NCBI GenBank assembly: GCA_026260175.1
Contig: JAKCWW010003829.1
Coordinates: 1-45,201 of the forward strand
Length of the DNA: 45,201 bases
Source of the DNA: Reticulitermes lucifugus
Taxonomy: Eukaryota > Arthropoda > Insecta > Blattodea > Rhinotermitidae
Direction of reading: 5' to 3'
Part shown: positions 21,205 to 33,300 of the stretch, one piece after another
Numbering within the stretch: position 1 is the stretch's first letter
Layout of the letters: each line of letters opens with the position of its first letter
Notes under the pieces: model-generated
Told to the model about the DNA's origin: nothing
Seen by the model: only the letters and a program-made list of their open reading frames with translations
The model's database searches: none
Program-made: the position numbers and the translations under genes

Positions 21205-22921
21205 GATTTCTGTATTGGGTCGTGCGTCAGTTATGCAGTTTCGCAGGGACCTCTGAACCGTTTCAAGCCCAGGGGTAACTACGCGTACAACATGCCCTTA
21301 CACTTAAGAACAGTGTTTTGTCCACATGGTGTGTTTATGTGTTTCGTATGATATGCGCAACACACAGCAATTACTTCCCTAAATAGCACCGAGTTGCCAC
21401 ATGGAGAAGCATATTTTTGTCTGTGAGGCACGCACTGAATTTCTTTCTATGATTCAGATGAATTTCGCTGTCCAAAGTGTTAGTGCAGTACTTCTCACCT
21501 TGCACCCTGATGTATAACAACGTAAATCTAAGTGTACGACAGACATTTGAAAGCAAACACGTTTATGCACATGTCACAACGGTGCACAGTGTGTCTTAAC
21601 TCCCACCTTGCTTTGTGTTTAATCATCTTCACCTGCTTCTTCTCAAAATGTTACAGCCCCAATATTTTTCATATTCGTCTGTATTCGTTATATATTCTGC
21701 TTTTCAGCCAAACACATTTTTATCTGAACATCTAACTTTCCGATATTTCAGATTCTCACATCAGTTAAGATACAAGTATTCTGGGAATTTATGCAGTGTC
21801 GATTGTTAAATAGTTCCCGACGTTTCGAAGGATCATACTGCCTTCATCTTCACGGTCATCAGTCCAAGAAGAAGTAACGGCACTGAAGTTATGAATATAT
21901 TGCCAACTGACTCGGCGTAACATTCCAGAATACTTGAATCTTCATTTAATATTTTTCATATTATCATTTATTATAATCAGCGATAAAACATATGTAATCT
22001 CTCAAATCTGTCAATGAATTGGAATGTCTATCCCAATAAATAAATATACATAGGCCTATATATTAAGTGCGTAATAAGCAGTTAACAGTTACCTTACGCA
22101 TGCACACGCCAATTTACACTACTACACGATATGCTGTGCACTGGGGTATTGAATGGTGGTGCTGTAATGTGCGAAATGCTCAGAAATACCGTCTTAATCC
22201 TCGCAGTTTCCGACCTCCCGGCATATAAACAATGCACTCGGCTTTCACCTCGCCATTCGACACTTCTGGCTTGGCGTCCAGTTGAAACAAGGTGCGGGCC
22301 GTGCCCCTGGGAAATCAAAACAGCGGGCCGGTTTCCCATAGTAACCGTGTTGATGAAGTCCTCTGCTACTGGTTGATGAATTACACGTTAGATTGACTTC
22401 CCACCATGCGTTCATAGTGACGACATTGGTAACGGGAAAGCTTCGCGATCAGTGGTTCGAGGACACTATATAACTTACCGCCGTACAGGGCGAACTATGT
22501 GCGTGCATGACAGAAGTCTGGTACGTAAATTGATCTCTCTCACATGCGTCAGAAGTTTCTAGTGAATCTGGCGGAGCTCACTACGTTCTGTTACAATAAC
22601 ATATTTATCTTTCGCATTCACGAGTGATACACATGCCTGGCAGATAAACACGTTAAATACTGCTATTGTTCAATTACTCTGCGAACACGACTTCAAGGTC
22701 GGAATACTTCAAAAACCATTATACAGTCAATACACGTAACAGTAGGCTGGTAAGAAAATAGGAATCTCTCCACTTTATGCAGATAACGAGATGTCTCAAA
22801 AGTTAACAGAAGGCCCAACAGCGTTTTTGAATCTTCGGCAGAGTCCATTGCTCTTTATTTAAAATTAGGAGCCGTGAAAAATGGTAACGTTGTCCTTGTC
22901 CACGCCACGAAGAAGCATAGA
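21205..22921. other. No gene seen
   Basis: Downstream flank of the IR gene. It contains the motif copy at 21820, and AATAAATAAATA near 22035 could serve as a poly(A) signal. ORFs of 81 codons on both strands (22094-22376) are mirror shadows without a domain. Confidence 0.45.
21820..21854 (-). repeat. Hammerhead-like motif copy
   Basis: The minus strand reads GTGAAGA (first base differs from CTGAAGA), then GAAGG...CCTTC as a stem, then GAAACGTCGGGAAC. Confidence 0.55.
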
Positions 22922-23158
22922 CGTAGTAGTAGTAGTAGTAGTAGTAGTAGATGTATGGCTGCACTCATTCTTAACCTCGGTACAACTTCACGCCCCGGCC
23001 TCTTTACTCCCGGGAAAGAACTCCGCTACCCACTGAATAGGAGGCTGGGCGGGCCCCAGAGCTGGTGTGGACGTTTGGGTAAAGAGCAAAGTCTCTTGAG
23101 CTGCCGGGATTCAAAGCTCTGATCATCCAGACCGTAACCCAACTACGCTATCCCGGCT
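22922..23158 (-). mobile_element. SINE family A copy 5 with tRNA head and trinucleotide tail
   Basis: The best-preserved copy. On the minus strand it starts GCCGGGATAGCGTAGTTGGG (Pol III A box TAGCGTAGTTGG). It continues to a B-box-like TTTGAATCCCGGC about 40 bases later, then the family body ending at CATTCTTAACC on the plus strand. A (CTA)n tract at 22922-22950 directly follows as a 3' tail. Confidence 0.75.
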
Positions 23159-23484
23159 CCGAAATGAAAGGCCCTGTGGTACCGTACATAATCCAACTAA
23201 TTACCAGTTATTCCAAATTATTGTTATTCTGAAATATCCCAGATCCTTCATTCAAGTTACTCTGTTCTGAACAGGAAGTCTGTATCAGTTTTACATCATT
23301 AGCCCAAACAGCATACACTCAGCATTCACGCGTTCGCGCATCGCCGTTTAGCACATTCGCGCAATACTGTGGCAGCCTCACGCATCGCGCTGTACGTCTG
23401 TCGCGTATATGCGGCCGTGCTTGCGTAGCAAGGCGGGGTAGGACAAGAAAGTCCGTATCTGCCCGCGTGTGGCGTTAATTTGGA

Positions 23485-24250
23485 GAGAAGAATGAGACTT
23501 CATCATGACAAATTACAGCAAGATATCGTTAAGGCCAGCGCTCCACCGAGTGCAAAAGTTTCTTGTGTAAAACTTTGTGACCCCTTCCTCGCGAACATGG
23601 AAAGGGCCCTCTGTATATGGCTGGAAGACAAGGCATAGAAAGGGTTGTCAGTCAGTGGTGCTGTGAAGGGGGAGAGGGACATGCCAGTAAGGGCTTGTTT
23701 GAAAACTGTATCTGAAGTCAAAGAATCTAGAATTCAAAGTGCTCCTTGTCCTTCATAATGCCCCAGGGCATCTGCAGGATCTTGGTCTTGCCCACCTGAA
23801 TATCCAACGCCACCACTCACTCCTGCAGCCACCCAACCATTCAAGAGCTCTTAGAGACGCCACACCTTCTGGTGTATCTCGGATGCTAGTGAGATGATGT
23901 TTGTTGGTGTCAGCGAATACTGGAAACTGCACCGCACAGCCAGTGGCATAGTAAATAAACTACAAAGGAATCCATGGATGAACTGAAGCCCATTGCCCTG
24001 CATGAGTTCTGGAATAAGCTCTGACCCAACATTTAATGAATTCTGGAGATCTGCCAACCAGCAAGATGAAATACTGAACAGTCGTCTGTCACTCTGAAAA
24101 GTGCCAGGAGAAGGATTTCCAGCCTTGAGAGATGCAGATATGCAGGAAGCTCTCAATTCCCATGCTGCTGAACTACCTGAGGAAGACCCTGAACATCTGG
24201 CAGCACTCTGTGAACCAGAAGATGATTATGGCAATGTAATGACGAGAACA
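23485..24250 (+). pseudogene. Tigger/pogo-type transposase pseudogene, internally deleted
   Basis: The N-terminal part keeps a CENP-B/Tc5-type HTH signature (PFLANMERALCIWLEDKA, a stop, then KGLSVSGAVKGERDM) near 23580-23680. The frame then jumps directly to the end of the DDE domain: KVLLVLHNAPGHLQDLGLAH near 23736-23795 and NIQRHHSLLQPPNHSRAL just after. In live relatives this block reads LDNAPGH, so the catalytic Asp is His here. The C-terminal acidic tail remains in another frame (ALNSHAAELPEEDPEHLAAL). Several hundred codons between HTH and DDE are missing, and stops and frameshifts are present. Confidence 0.75.
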
Positions 24251-27204
24251 GTCGTGAGAATGTCTGTCATGTGTCAAGTATCCTAACCAAGTCAAATGAA
24301 GTACCTGCCAAACACAAGTCACCAGCATTACCACATGCTAAATGCATTGAAAATAAAAATGGAGAAGGCTGTATCACAGACCAAGCCGGCATGGTGCAAA
24401 CATGGTACTTGGTGTATTAGAAAGCTGCATCAACTGTCAGGGTTAAGGGTTATGATTGGGAAGTGTAACAGAAACATAAGCCCTCAAAACAAGGGGTTCA
24501 GTTTTTTTATCGTGAAGTGCCTACAAATGCTGCTGGTGAAAATAACAACACTAATATAATATATAATATGCATTATTACCAAGAAGATATGCACTCAAAA
24601 CATAACAAAATATATTTTGTAAACACAACAAGAAATAAGACATCTGTAAAATACATTAAACACATTCACACAACTGGAATATATTTTTCTAATTCAGAAT
24701 GTATAACAAACATGAATGAAACTTCTTAACTGCACACATAACTTGACACATTAAAGTTCCTTTGATCAGTAAAATGATTACAACCTTAATTCCTCAAACT
24801 TCACGCCTTTGCATTCTTTAGCATCAGAATGACTGATTTTAATCTTTAGACTACCAAGTTGTCTTTTTTTATATATATTACTAAGAAGGTGAGAAGTCTG
24901 ATAGGTCCAAACTCATCACCATAGTGTTAAAACAACTCTTGACCCAAGACACGTTAATGTGTTTGCATTTACCTGAAAATAGACATACAGACAACTACCG
25001 AAATGCACATATCTTCAACTGCACACTGTAAGATATTTCTGCATGTAAACAGTTTAATCTACCTTACATAACACCCATACGACCGAGTGAATGAGTCACA
25101 GTTTCTGTGGTTGCCAGGTTTCCATGCGAGTGACAGAGATTTGGTTGTGACTAAGTTATGCCCAGGTTTCCACGGTTACTTGGTTCTGGGGGTTAGTGCT
25201 TGAACATTACGTCAACCCACCATATATGCAGCCATTTCTAGCATCTTACGAATCCTGTTACTACCAGAAAAAGTGCTACAACCTATGAAACAAATGCCAG
25301 GCAGTGTCATAAATACCAAGTAACGCTCACAAGAATAACCTTTAAGTTCGAGGTAAGAGATAAAAAGTTTCGAAAATAAAATATTTACCATTCATGTGTC
25401 AGCCTTTGCAAAAAAAAAAATCCTCTCAGAATCGGCAAGATCTGACCATGGCAAGTCTAGAACCTAACTCCCCGGCTGAATTGGTTCACAGACAGACAAA
25501 GACTCTGCACTTAGCACCAAGCATTTAGAATCTCAGTAGGATACAATGATCCCTAGCTCTGCCTGCATGCGACATTGCAGACAGAAGAATTAAGGACAGG
25601 TGACAATCATCTGATGATTAGGCAGCAACACTTGCCATCAGATGCTCAGACAGGTCAAGGAATGCACCAGAATATAGCCAAGAAATGCCGCAGTAGTAGA
25701 ACTCGCAACGAACCACACAACTGGCAGCCACCTGGCCAACACATGACAGTAAATGCTATTTCAAGTTGCACAGCACTGATGTGACAAACCATCAAATTCT
25801 AGCAGCCTGTCGTTCTCAACAAAATCAATTCTCTACATACAAAATGAACAATATTTGAACAGCAAATATTCTGATTCTTGTCAGCTTCAAGCCTCTACAT
25901 CTCACCAACCCTACAATCTAATATTTGGTATAATTTATTTCCCTACTGGTTCAACACCTTCACCAGTTTCAGCCAGACTAGTTACACTCATATGACAAAT
26001 GTCAATGCTCAGTAATACACAGCCACTCATGCACCACTTCTGATGATTTTCAAAGATTACTACTCTGTTCCACTGAGGCAAGATGGTTCTGTCAACTACA
26101 ATAAATTAACGTAAATTACTGTCATTCATAACATTAATAAAATTTGCTTTTATTTTGTCATTTTCACTGCAAATACCCCTGTCTGTATCTAGTTAATGGT
26201 AATTTCTATAAGAAGAAATGATTCAAGCAATAAAGCCCTCCCGGGTGAGCAACTGCATGAATAATGAAAAATACTCCATCATTTTGCAGAAAAACAGTTT
26301 CTACAACATTACAATTTTATTCTACAAAACCTTTGTTTAATTTAGGCACCATAATTAACTCATGCTCCCATACAGTACTGATGTCAGAAGGTAAACGAAG
26401 TTCCAGCAATCCTAGCCTCTTCTTATTTCTTACAATGACTGGTTTTGTAGAATGTAAAACAACACCAACACAACGTGAAATCTGTATTTACTATTCCATC
26501 TGATGTGATAATTGATATGCAATTTTAACCACACAATCAAAATTCAACTGTGCATAGAACTTGTTCAGTTGAAGATCACAATCATAAAATCAGACCTAAA
26601 GTTCTAGAATATGTCTGATATATACAGCACTATAAAGCTACACTTGCACTTAAATATTTGCTGTTCTCCATAATTTGAAAAAAATATATATTTCTTAAAG
26701 AAATATGTGAAAACTAATATTCATTCCATCATACAATACTGCTAATCTCATGGCTTAATAAATACTGTAGATTATATATGCATTAACATAATCATCATGA
26801 GAGGAACTCCAGCTAAATTATAGCATATACCATATTTACCCAAACATAAGACAAGAATTTTTCATAATTCATCATTTGAGAAACACAGAGTCACCTTATA
26901 TTAACACACAAAGTTAAACATGTTCTGTAGTTCCATATACCCTTTTCCCTGAAAACTTATGATTATGTCAGGGGAGCGGGGCATCTGGCATCTTATACGG
27001 TATACTTGGGTAAAAACGGTACTTAAAATTCTCTATAATTTATTATCACATAATAGCTGCCAGTAACCTGCAGTAATGCACTAATACATCTGAAAATTAC
27101 AATCAGTCTATAAAATGTCAGTCACTAAAAGTGAATTTCTGTTATAAACACTTTTCTTACAGGGACCAAAAGCAGCAGGTTTGCAATGCACGCAGGTCAT
27201 GTTG
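24251..27204. other. Between the Tigger fossil and the RPS6KC1 stop: probable 3' UTR or flank
   Basis: Very AT-rich and free of coding signal. The short plus-strand ORFs do not resemble proteins. From about 24.5 kb rightward the plus strand shows an excess of C over G and A over T in most lines, as in the RPS6KC1 introns. This may mean transcription on the minus strand extends this far. Confidence 0.35.
27039..27044 (-). promoter_or_regulatory. Candidate polyadenylation signal of RPS6KC1
   Basis: The minus strand reads AATAAA about 160 bases after the RPS6KC1 stop. It is the first such hexamer I see downstream. Chance occurrence is likely in AT-rich DNA, and the strand skew suggests the transcript may run further, toward about 24.5 kb. 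Confidence 0.3.
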
Positions 27205-27342
27205 TCAGCGTGTTAGTAAATGGTCCTTACTGGCAGAAAGAACCATTTCCCAGTCTATTCCACTGAAGAAAGGGTGTGCTTTCAGTTCTTGCACCCCATT
27301 CACACCAGAGCCAAGTCTTTCCTGAGTGTTATGCCTCAGCAA
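27205..27342 (-). CDS. RPS6KC1: RPS6KC1 terminal coding exon
   Basis: Encodes LLRHNTQERLGSGVNGVQEL, then KAHPFFSGIDWEMVLSASKD and HLLTR followed by TGA at 27205-27207. ERLG and HPFF-IDW are the classical end of AGC kinases. The acceptor is catgtttcag. The small plus-strand ORFs over it are shadows. Confidence 0.92.
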   Translation of the reverse strand: MLRHNTQERLGSGVNGVQELKAHPFFSGIDWEMVLSASKDHLLTR

Positions 27343-30300
27343 CTGAAACATGAAGTTCACATACACACACAGTCTTCATCTCAGCAACCAAAAACTCCAA
27401 AACAAAAACGAAAAATACCAGTAATATAATGTTCAGCTCCTTAGCTTTCACTCTCCAGAAATGTCACATCGTAACCCATTTGTCACTGGGTCTAAAATAT
27501 TTACGTGGGTTGTATGACAAATTACTGTCGCTTCCACCAAAAATTAACAACATGCAACAACTTTATTCAAGGATGACAGACATGGCAATATTAACACAGA
27601 GCCAATGAGCATGTGAAGGCAGAACATCCACACAATGGCATGATACAAGCAGTGCATGCAATACCAAATTTATGATTACCAAGCGACTGTGGAGGTACAT
27701 AAAAATCTCACAGCAACAAAAGGGCAAATAATGGCTTCATGTTTATACTAAACAAACCTATACCCTTCAATTCATAGGCCTAGCTATCAACAAATTTGTT
27801 AGAACTGTACAGAAAATAAACAATTCTTTTGTTTTTTACTTACAAGACAAAGTACATTTCATTAACGCATATGGGGACAACTGATTGTGCATTCTTTCAC
27901 CACAGTACAGCCTGACACTCCTCTCCCACTTTCACTTTAACTTTAACCTTCATCTTACCAGTCTACGCCATACTCACAGACATCAGCAGTCATGGTGACC
28001 ATATTTCATTGGCTGAGCAAAAATAAATTGCTCATGTGCATTATATCAGAAGCACAGACACATGATAGACCATACTAAATCACATTCATATCAGTAATAT
28101 ACAAATGGGATGAGGGGCTGGCAGTATGTAATCACACAAATCAATTGCTTACATTCATATGTGCTTAACTAAAAAGTTCTGGCTCAGAGTTGGAGGTATA
28201 CACAGGGTATTCATTTTTTCCTGCAATTTCTTGTCTGAAAGCAGGGGGTGTGTAAATTATGGAAGTAAATACAGTATTTTGATGGCAGTAAAGCTTCATA
28301 CACCTCACTTACTTCATGACAGGTATTATACTACTTCTGAGACAATTATGCTAAAATATTTAAATTTTATATATGTTTTTTTGTTTCCACAAAACCCAAA
28401 TAGCATGCAAATGGATTAGTTAGTTAGTTACTTCCTGTCGCTCCTTGCGGAGCATAGGGCCTCCTTTTAGAGGTTTCTTGGTCTGGAAGTGTGCATTCTG
28501 TAGTGGGTGACCAGTCCACTGACTGCATGCAAATGGATTAATACATTTAAATCACTTACTGAGTTCCCATGTTTTTAAATTATGAATATACGTCTCTTTT
28601 TAATAAAGATAGGCACAGGACACGTTAGTAGGCTTACCTCTCTGAGAAATGATTTGGCCTCAACTGATATGTATTCCGGAATGTTGAGGATTGTATGGCT
28701 ATGAATACCACCAGGATGACAAGACAACAGAGACTGAAACATTCATGTATATGTTGAAACAAAATATTTAGCCTGCTCTTCTCATTCTATAAAAAGACAA
28801 AAATCTTATGATCCACACTGGCACTTTTCAATTATCCACCATCAAAGATACCATGATAATGGCCACAAACGTCTGAGGTGGAAGTGAATCCAACACCACT
28901 TTATCCTTTGCAACACCGATTTAGTCAAATAATCTGGGCACAATTATACTTGCCAAATAAATGGAAAACCCCAGACAAAATCTGCACTTCAAGTGAAAAT
29001 TCATACCTATTCCTGTTTTGGAAAGAGCTTCTTCTGTCATTCTAAGTCACCTCTTACCAGTCCCATGCCCATATCAATGAAAATCACTTTACAATTACTT
29101 TGTTGTCAAACTGCACTGGAGGTCCATCATGATGAGAATTCATAAAAACAAGAAAAGCTGATATTATATTACAACAAAGTCATCATACATAGTTCAGAAC
29201 ATGTAAATGTCCCCAAAAATCAAAGAGCAAATATTTACAATTATTTCACTGTAGGTGCTGAATATGCATCAGTCTGTAAGATAATTAACAGCCACTCTGT
29301 ACTACTTAATCCACAAGGAAATCATCATTAAATTTCAACCTGATACACAAACAAGAAAAAAAATCAACTGAGTTTACTTTCATACCATGAACATGAAGAA
29401 AAAACCATCAACACGAGTATGACATCAACCATCAAATGAGCACGGCGCCTGTGTGATCTAATGCTGAACTGCAGTTGTATTTACCTGAACCTGAGTATTT
29501 CCACTCCGCATGCCATGCATTCTGGAATGACACTGGGAGAATCTCATATCTCACCGATTATACTTCAGTTACACAGCACATGAACAGAAAAGAACATCTA
29601 TTCCTTCACTTATCGTAATATCTGTTTCAATCTGTGTGTTGCTACATTTACAAACCTTGCCAGTCAGCAACTCAAAAGTAAGAGCACCAAAACTCCACCA
29701 GTCAGCTGTTGGAGTCAGTTGAAAGACCCCGTTTACCTCTGGAGCAGCATACAGCCTCTCAACAGCTTCAGCATTAACTTCGGAGTCCACATCAGCCCAG
29801 TGACACATGTATGTGAGGAGAATATGTCCTTTATCACCTAGCAATACATTGTCAGGCCGTAGGTCCCTGGAGAAGAAACAATAATTCCTTCAAACTTTGT
29901 GTGGTAACAAGATCTTCAAAGAAGTTTTGTTACAGTACCTTCTTTGTAAAATTACAATGTAGTATCAGTACACAATCTGTATCCAGTTTCACATTTGCTT
30001 GTGATAATTAATGAGCCACCATGTAAAATACAATGTGAAGAAAGACCATAAAAACACACTCAACAAATATTGTAAAACACTTAATATTGTACATCTTCAT
30101 GCAATTGGCAATATACACATAAGATTATTCCAACTTATTGCACTGGTATATAGCAATACAAAAATATAAAATTCATTCCATCATGTTTCAGATGATACAC
30201 GTTGCCACATCAGGGGGTACAAAAAATGGCCATATTTAGTTAAAAATACTACATACTCATAACCAAATATGACCTTTGTGTGTACTCCTTGATGATGGCT

Positions 30301-33300
30301 ATATGTAACAGCCAAAACATGCTGCAACAACTTTTATATTTGTACATTTATATATACCAGTGTAATACGTTGGAATAAGTCTTATCTGTCTTAAAACACA
30401 TTCATGTGCTGTGAACTTAAAAATAAGACACGGCAACAAAGAAAAACTTTGACATCGCATGTGACAGCTGTCAGAGTGTGGGAATCTCCAACAGCAAAAA
30501 TTATGCACAAAAATAGCCACTAATTTGTATAATTATTAAATTGTAATTTGTGCTACCATTTTATTTACAGACAGAAGCATGTAAAGGAATGAAGACTCAA
30601 CTTTTTTCCAGAACTTCCAGTTAACAAAACAGCATACTAGGGCAGGTAGGCAGGTCATACCACATCTTATTGTGGTTTCCTGCCTGTTCTCTGTTGTGAG
30701 AACTACTAATTACCTGCAGATGATGCCCCACTGGTGTAAGGTATCAAGCACGACAACTAATTCAGCAGCCCACATACGGACAGTGGCTTCCGGCAGACGT
30801 GATTTAGGCCGATCTATCATTGACTGCAGGCGTGAAAATTGTTGTGTTTGATCCAGACTGCCAGATAAGCCTCGTCCATGACCCTCGAAAACATCCTGTA
30901 AAGCAGAGGGGAATAACAAGACCAACATATATTACAGTACCTGTTCAAATAACATCCTGCCAGTTCACTATTGAGAATAATCACACAGAAACTTACCAAA
31001 CGTATATGTTGTAGGTGCTCAGTCAAATGAGCACAGTGCATGTGAATTGCAGTGAGGTATTATACAGAAATGGAATGTAATAACCATGCAACATTACAGA
31101 AAATGTACACAGTAGCTCAGTTGCAATAGCAGTCAAGTACCAGAACAGAAATTTTAAATAGTTACTGGGTCTCACACTTCAGACACTGTAAACAGTTACT
31201 GGGTCTCTGACTGCAGACAATGTAAAAAGTAACTGGGTCTCAAGACTTCACACACTGTAAATACTAGCTGGGTATCAGACTACAGACATTGTAAACAGAC
31301 ACTGGGCCTAAAACAGTCTTGAGGTACTAGAACAGAAATTACAGAGTACTATTCAAACACATACAGTGCACAGAAATGTATGCACAATGTAACAATTCTG
31401 GCATCTTAGATCTCTTGTTTGTCTCTAAAAAAACACGGATTTAACTTGAACCTTTATCCTCCTCACAGACCCTATGCTGGTCTCTAAAATATACTGACAA
31501 ATTGCCTAGCATGCCATATGCTGGTCTCTGCGTGTTTGCTTTGTAGCAATTTAAACATACATGCTAAGCCAGAAATACTCAGGATGTTGGGAGATACAAC
31601 TGGCATTTAAATCCACCTCTTGCAGGTTAATAAAAGCAATGTATAGCAGCACATTCAATCATATTTGAATTAAATACACATGTATTTACATACACACAGA
31701 CCAACAAATTCAGGCAGGTTGAATCTTCATTTCATTATCATTAAAAGATAAACAGACTTTAGCAACCTTCATGGTTATGCTCAGAAGACCACTTTCAACT
31801 GTTTACTGTAAAAAGTCTAGAAATGAATACACAGCATCTTTTTTGGTTTACTTATTTACAAATCAAGACTTAGTGAAAAAGTGTACTGAACATGAAGTGT
31901 ACATTTCACTCTCCTGTATAACTTTTGTTCATAAAGACTTTTCACTTCAGCAAGTGTTTCATGAGTCTCACCCCAAGATGCATGCAAAAATGCACGTAGG
32001 TTTCACGTAAAGTGGTCATTATAATTACCCAAACTAAATGACAATTGAAAGCCTTGACAACTTTTGTAAAACTGCACAATATGAATATGTTCTTAAAGTG
32101 TTTCATGTGAAGAGACAGAAAAATAAATTTAATAGGTGCTCCTCCAGGTCATGTACATGACTGAGAAAATCTGGTAAAGTAGTTTACATGATGCACAGCA
32201 ACTGTCTGAAAAGGAATGTATGTCAGGTTAAGTGAAAGGATTACCTTTCTGACACCAAATTAATAAACCCACATTTATAGCATCCTGCAGTCCCATAATG
32301 ACCACTAAATTAATTTGTCTTTTGTGGATAGCAATTAAGAAACAAAATATTATACTACTATTTTTTACACACTGCATGGCTGGGGATTAATCCTGGACAG
32401 GAACTTTCCCCACTGCCACAATGCCCAAACCTGATATGGCATCAGCCCACATCCAAAAAACCTTCTATTTTGACATTTTACCCTATAAGCATTAACATTT
32501 TAATGGTACTTTAGCACACAAAATTTCTTACTTCCCACATATCATTACATCAGATATGTATGACAACTGCATGCTAGATACCATTTATAACACAGCCAAA
32601 CTCAGCTACTGCCAAGGAAGAACCCTTTTACAAAATTACTTCCCTTTGCAGATGTACGCAACTGGAAAAGCCATACAAGGTGGTCAACAGCTAGCACTGA
32701 AAACTTGCATTCAGGAAGTACCTACTTCAAATCTCTGCTAGGTTACTGCTTTCCTGACGAAGGCTTCATATAGCTTTCCCTTGTCTCCCCAAAAGAATAT
32801 ATGAATAACACCTTCCAATTGGCTGCAACTACTTCCTTCCATATTCCTTCCTACTCACTGTTTACAAATACCTTCCCATTTTATTCAACTCCTATAGCTT
32901 TTGCAGTTCCAATATGCCAGCCAATAATGTCATTACAGGATCAAAGACAATTTCTGTGTTGATACACTGACTGTTAGTCCTTAAAAGATTAACTTGTACT
33001 CACATCGCTATTGAAATGGCGTTCTAACGGCATTTTAGCATGTGCTGCAAATGAACGTCTTCTTCCCACAGATAGTTTTCTTTCCTTCCTTGGTGCACTG
33101 ACTGCTACAGATGCATCTTCAGACTTGCGTTGTACTGCAGATATCATATCACCACATTTATTTGTGCCAGACCCCTTCAGTGCAGCATTTTCTTCCTTTA
33201 CTGTTAGTATATTAGAGTCACCATTATTAAGGAATGTACTTGAAATAATGTCCATATTTTTCTCGCTTCTGTCAGTCAATCCTACCGCATCTTCCTCCAC

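Noticed and set aside
22094..22376. Mirror-image 81-codon ORFs on both strands
   Set aside because: No domain on either strand, and overlapping open frames on both strands are typical of chance.
31141..31320. CRISPR-like array of regular repeats
   Set aside because: Repeats are tandem without distinct spacers and the DNA is a eukaryotic intron; it is a minisatellite.
32374..32470. Possible further SINE fragment (GGCTGGGGATTAATCC)
   Set aside because: Only a loose resemblance to a B-box and SINE body; no clear boundaries.
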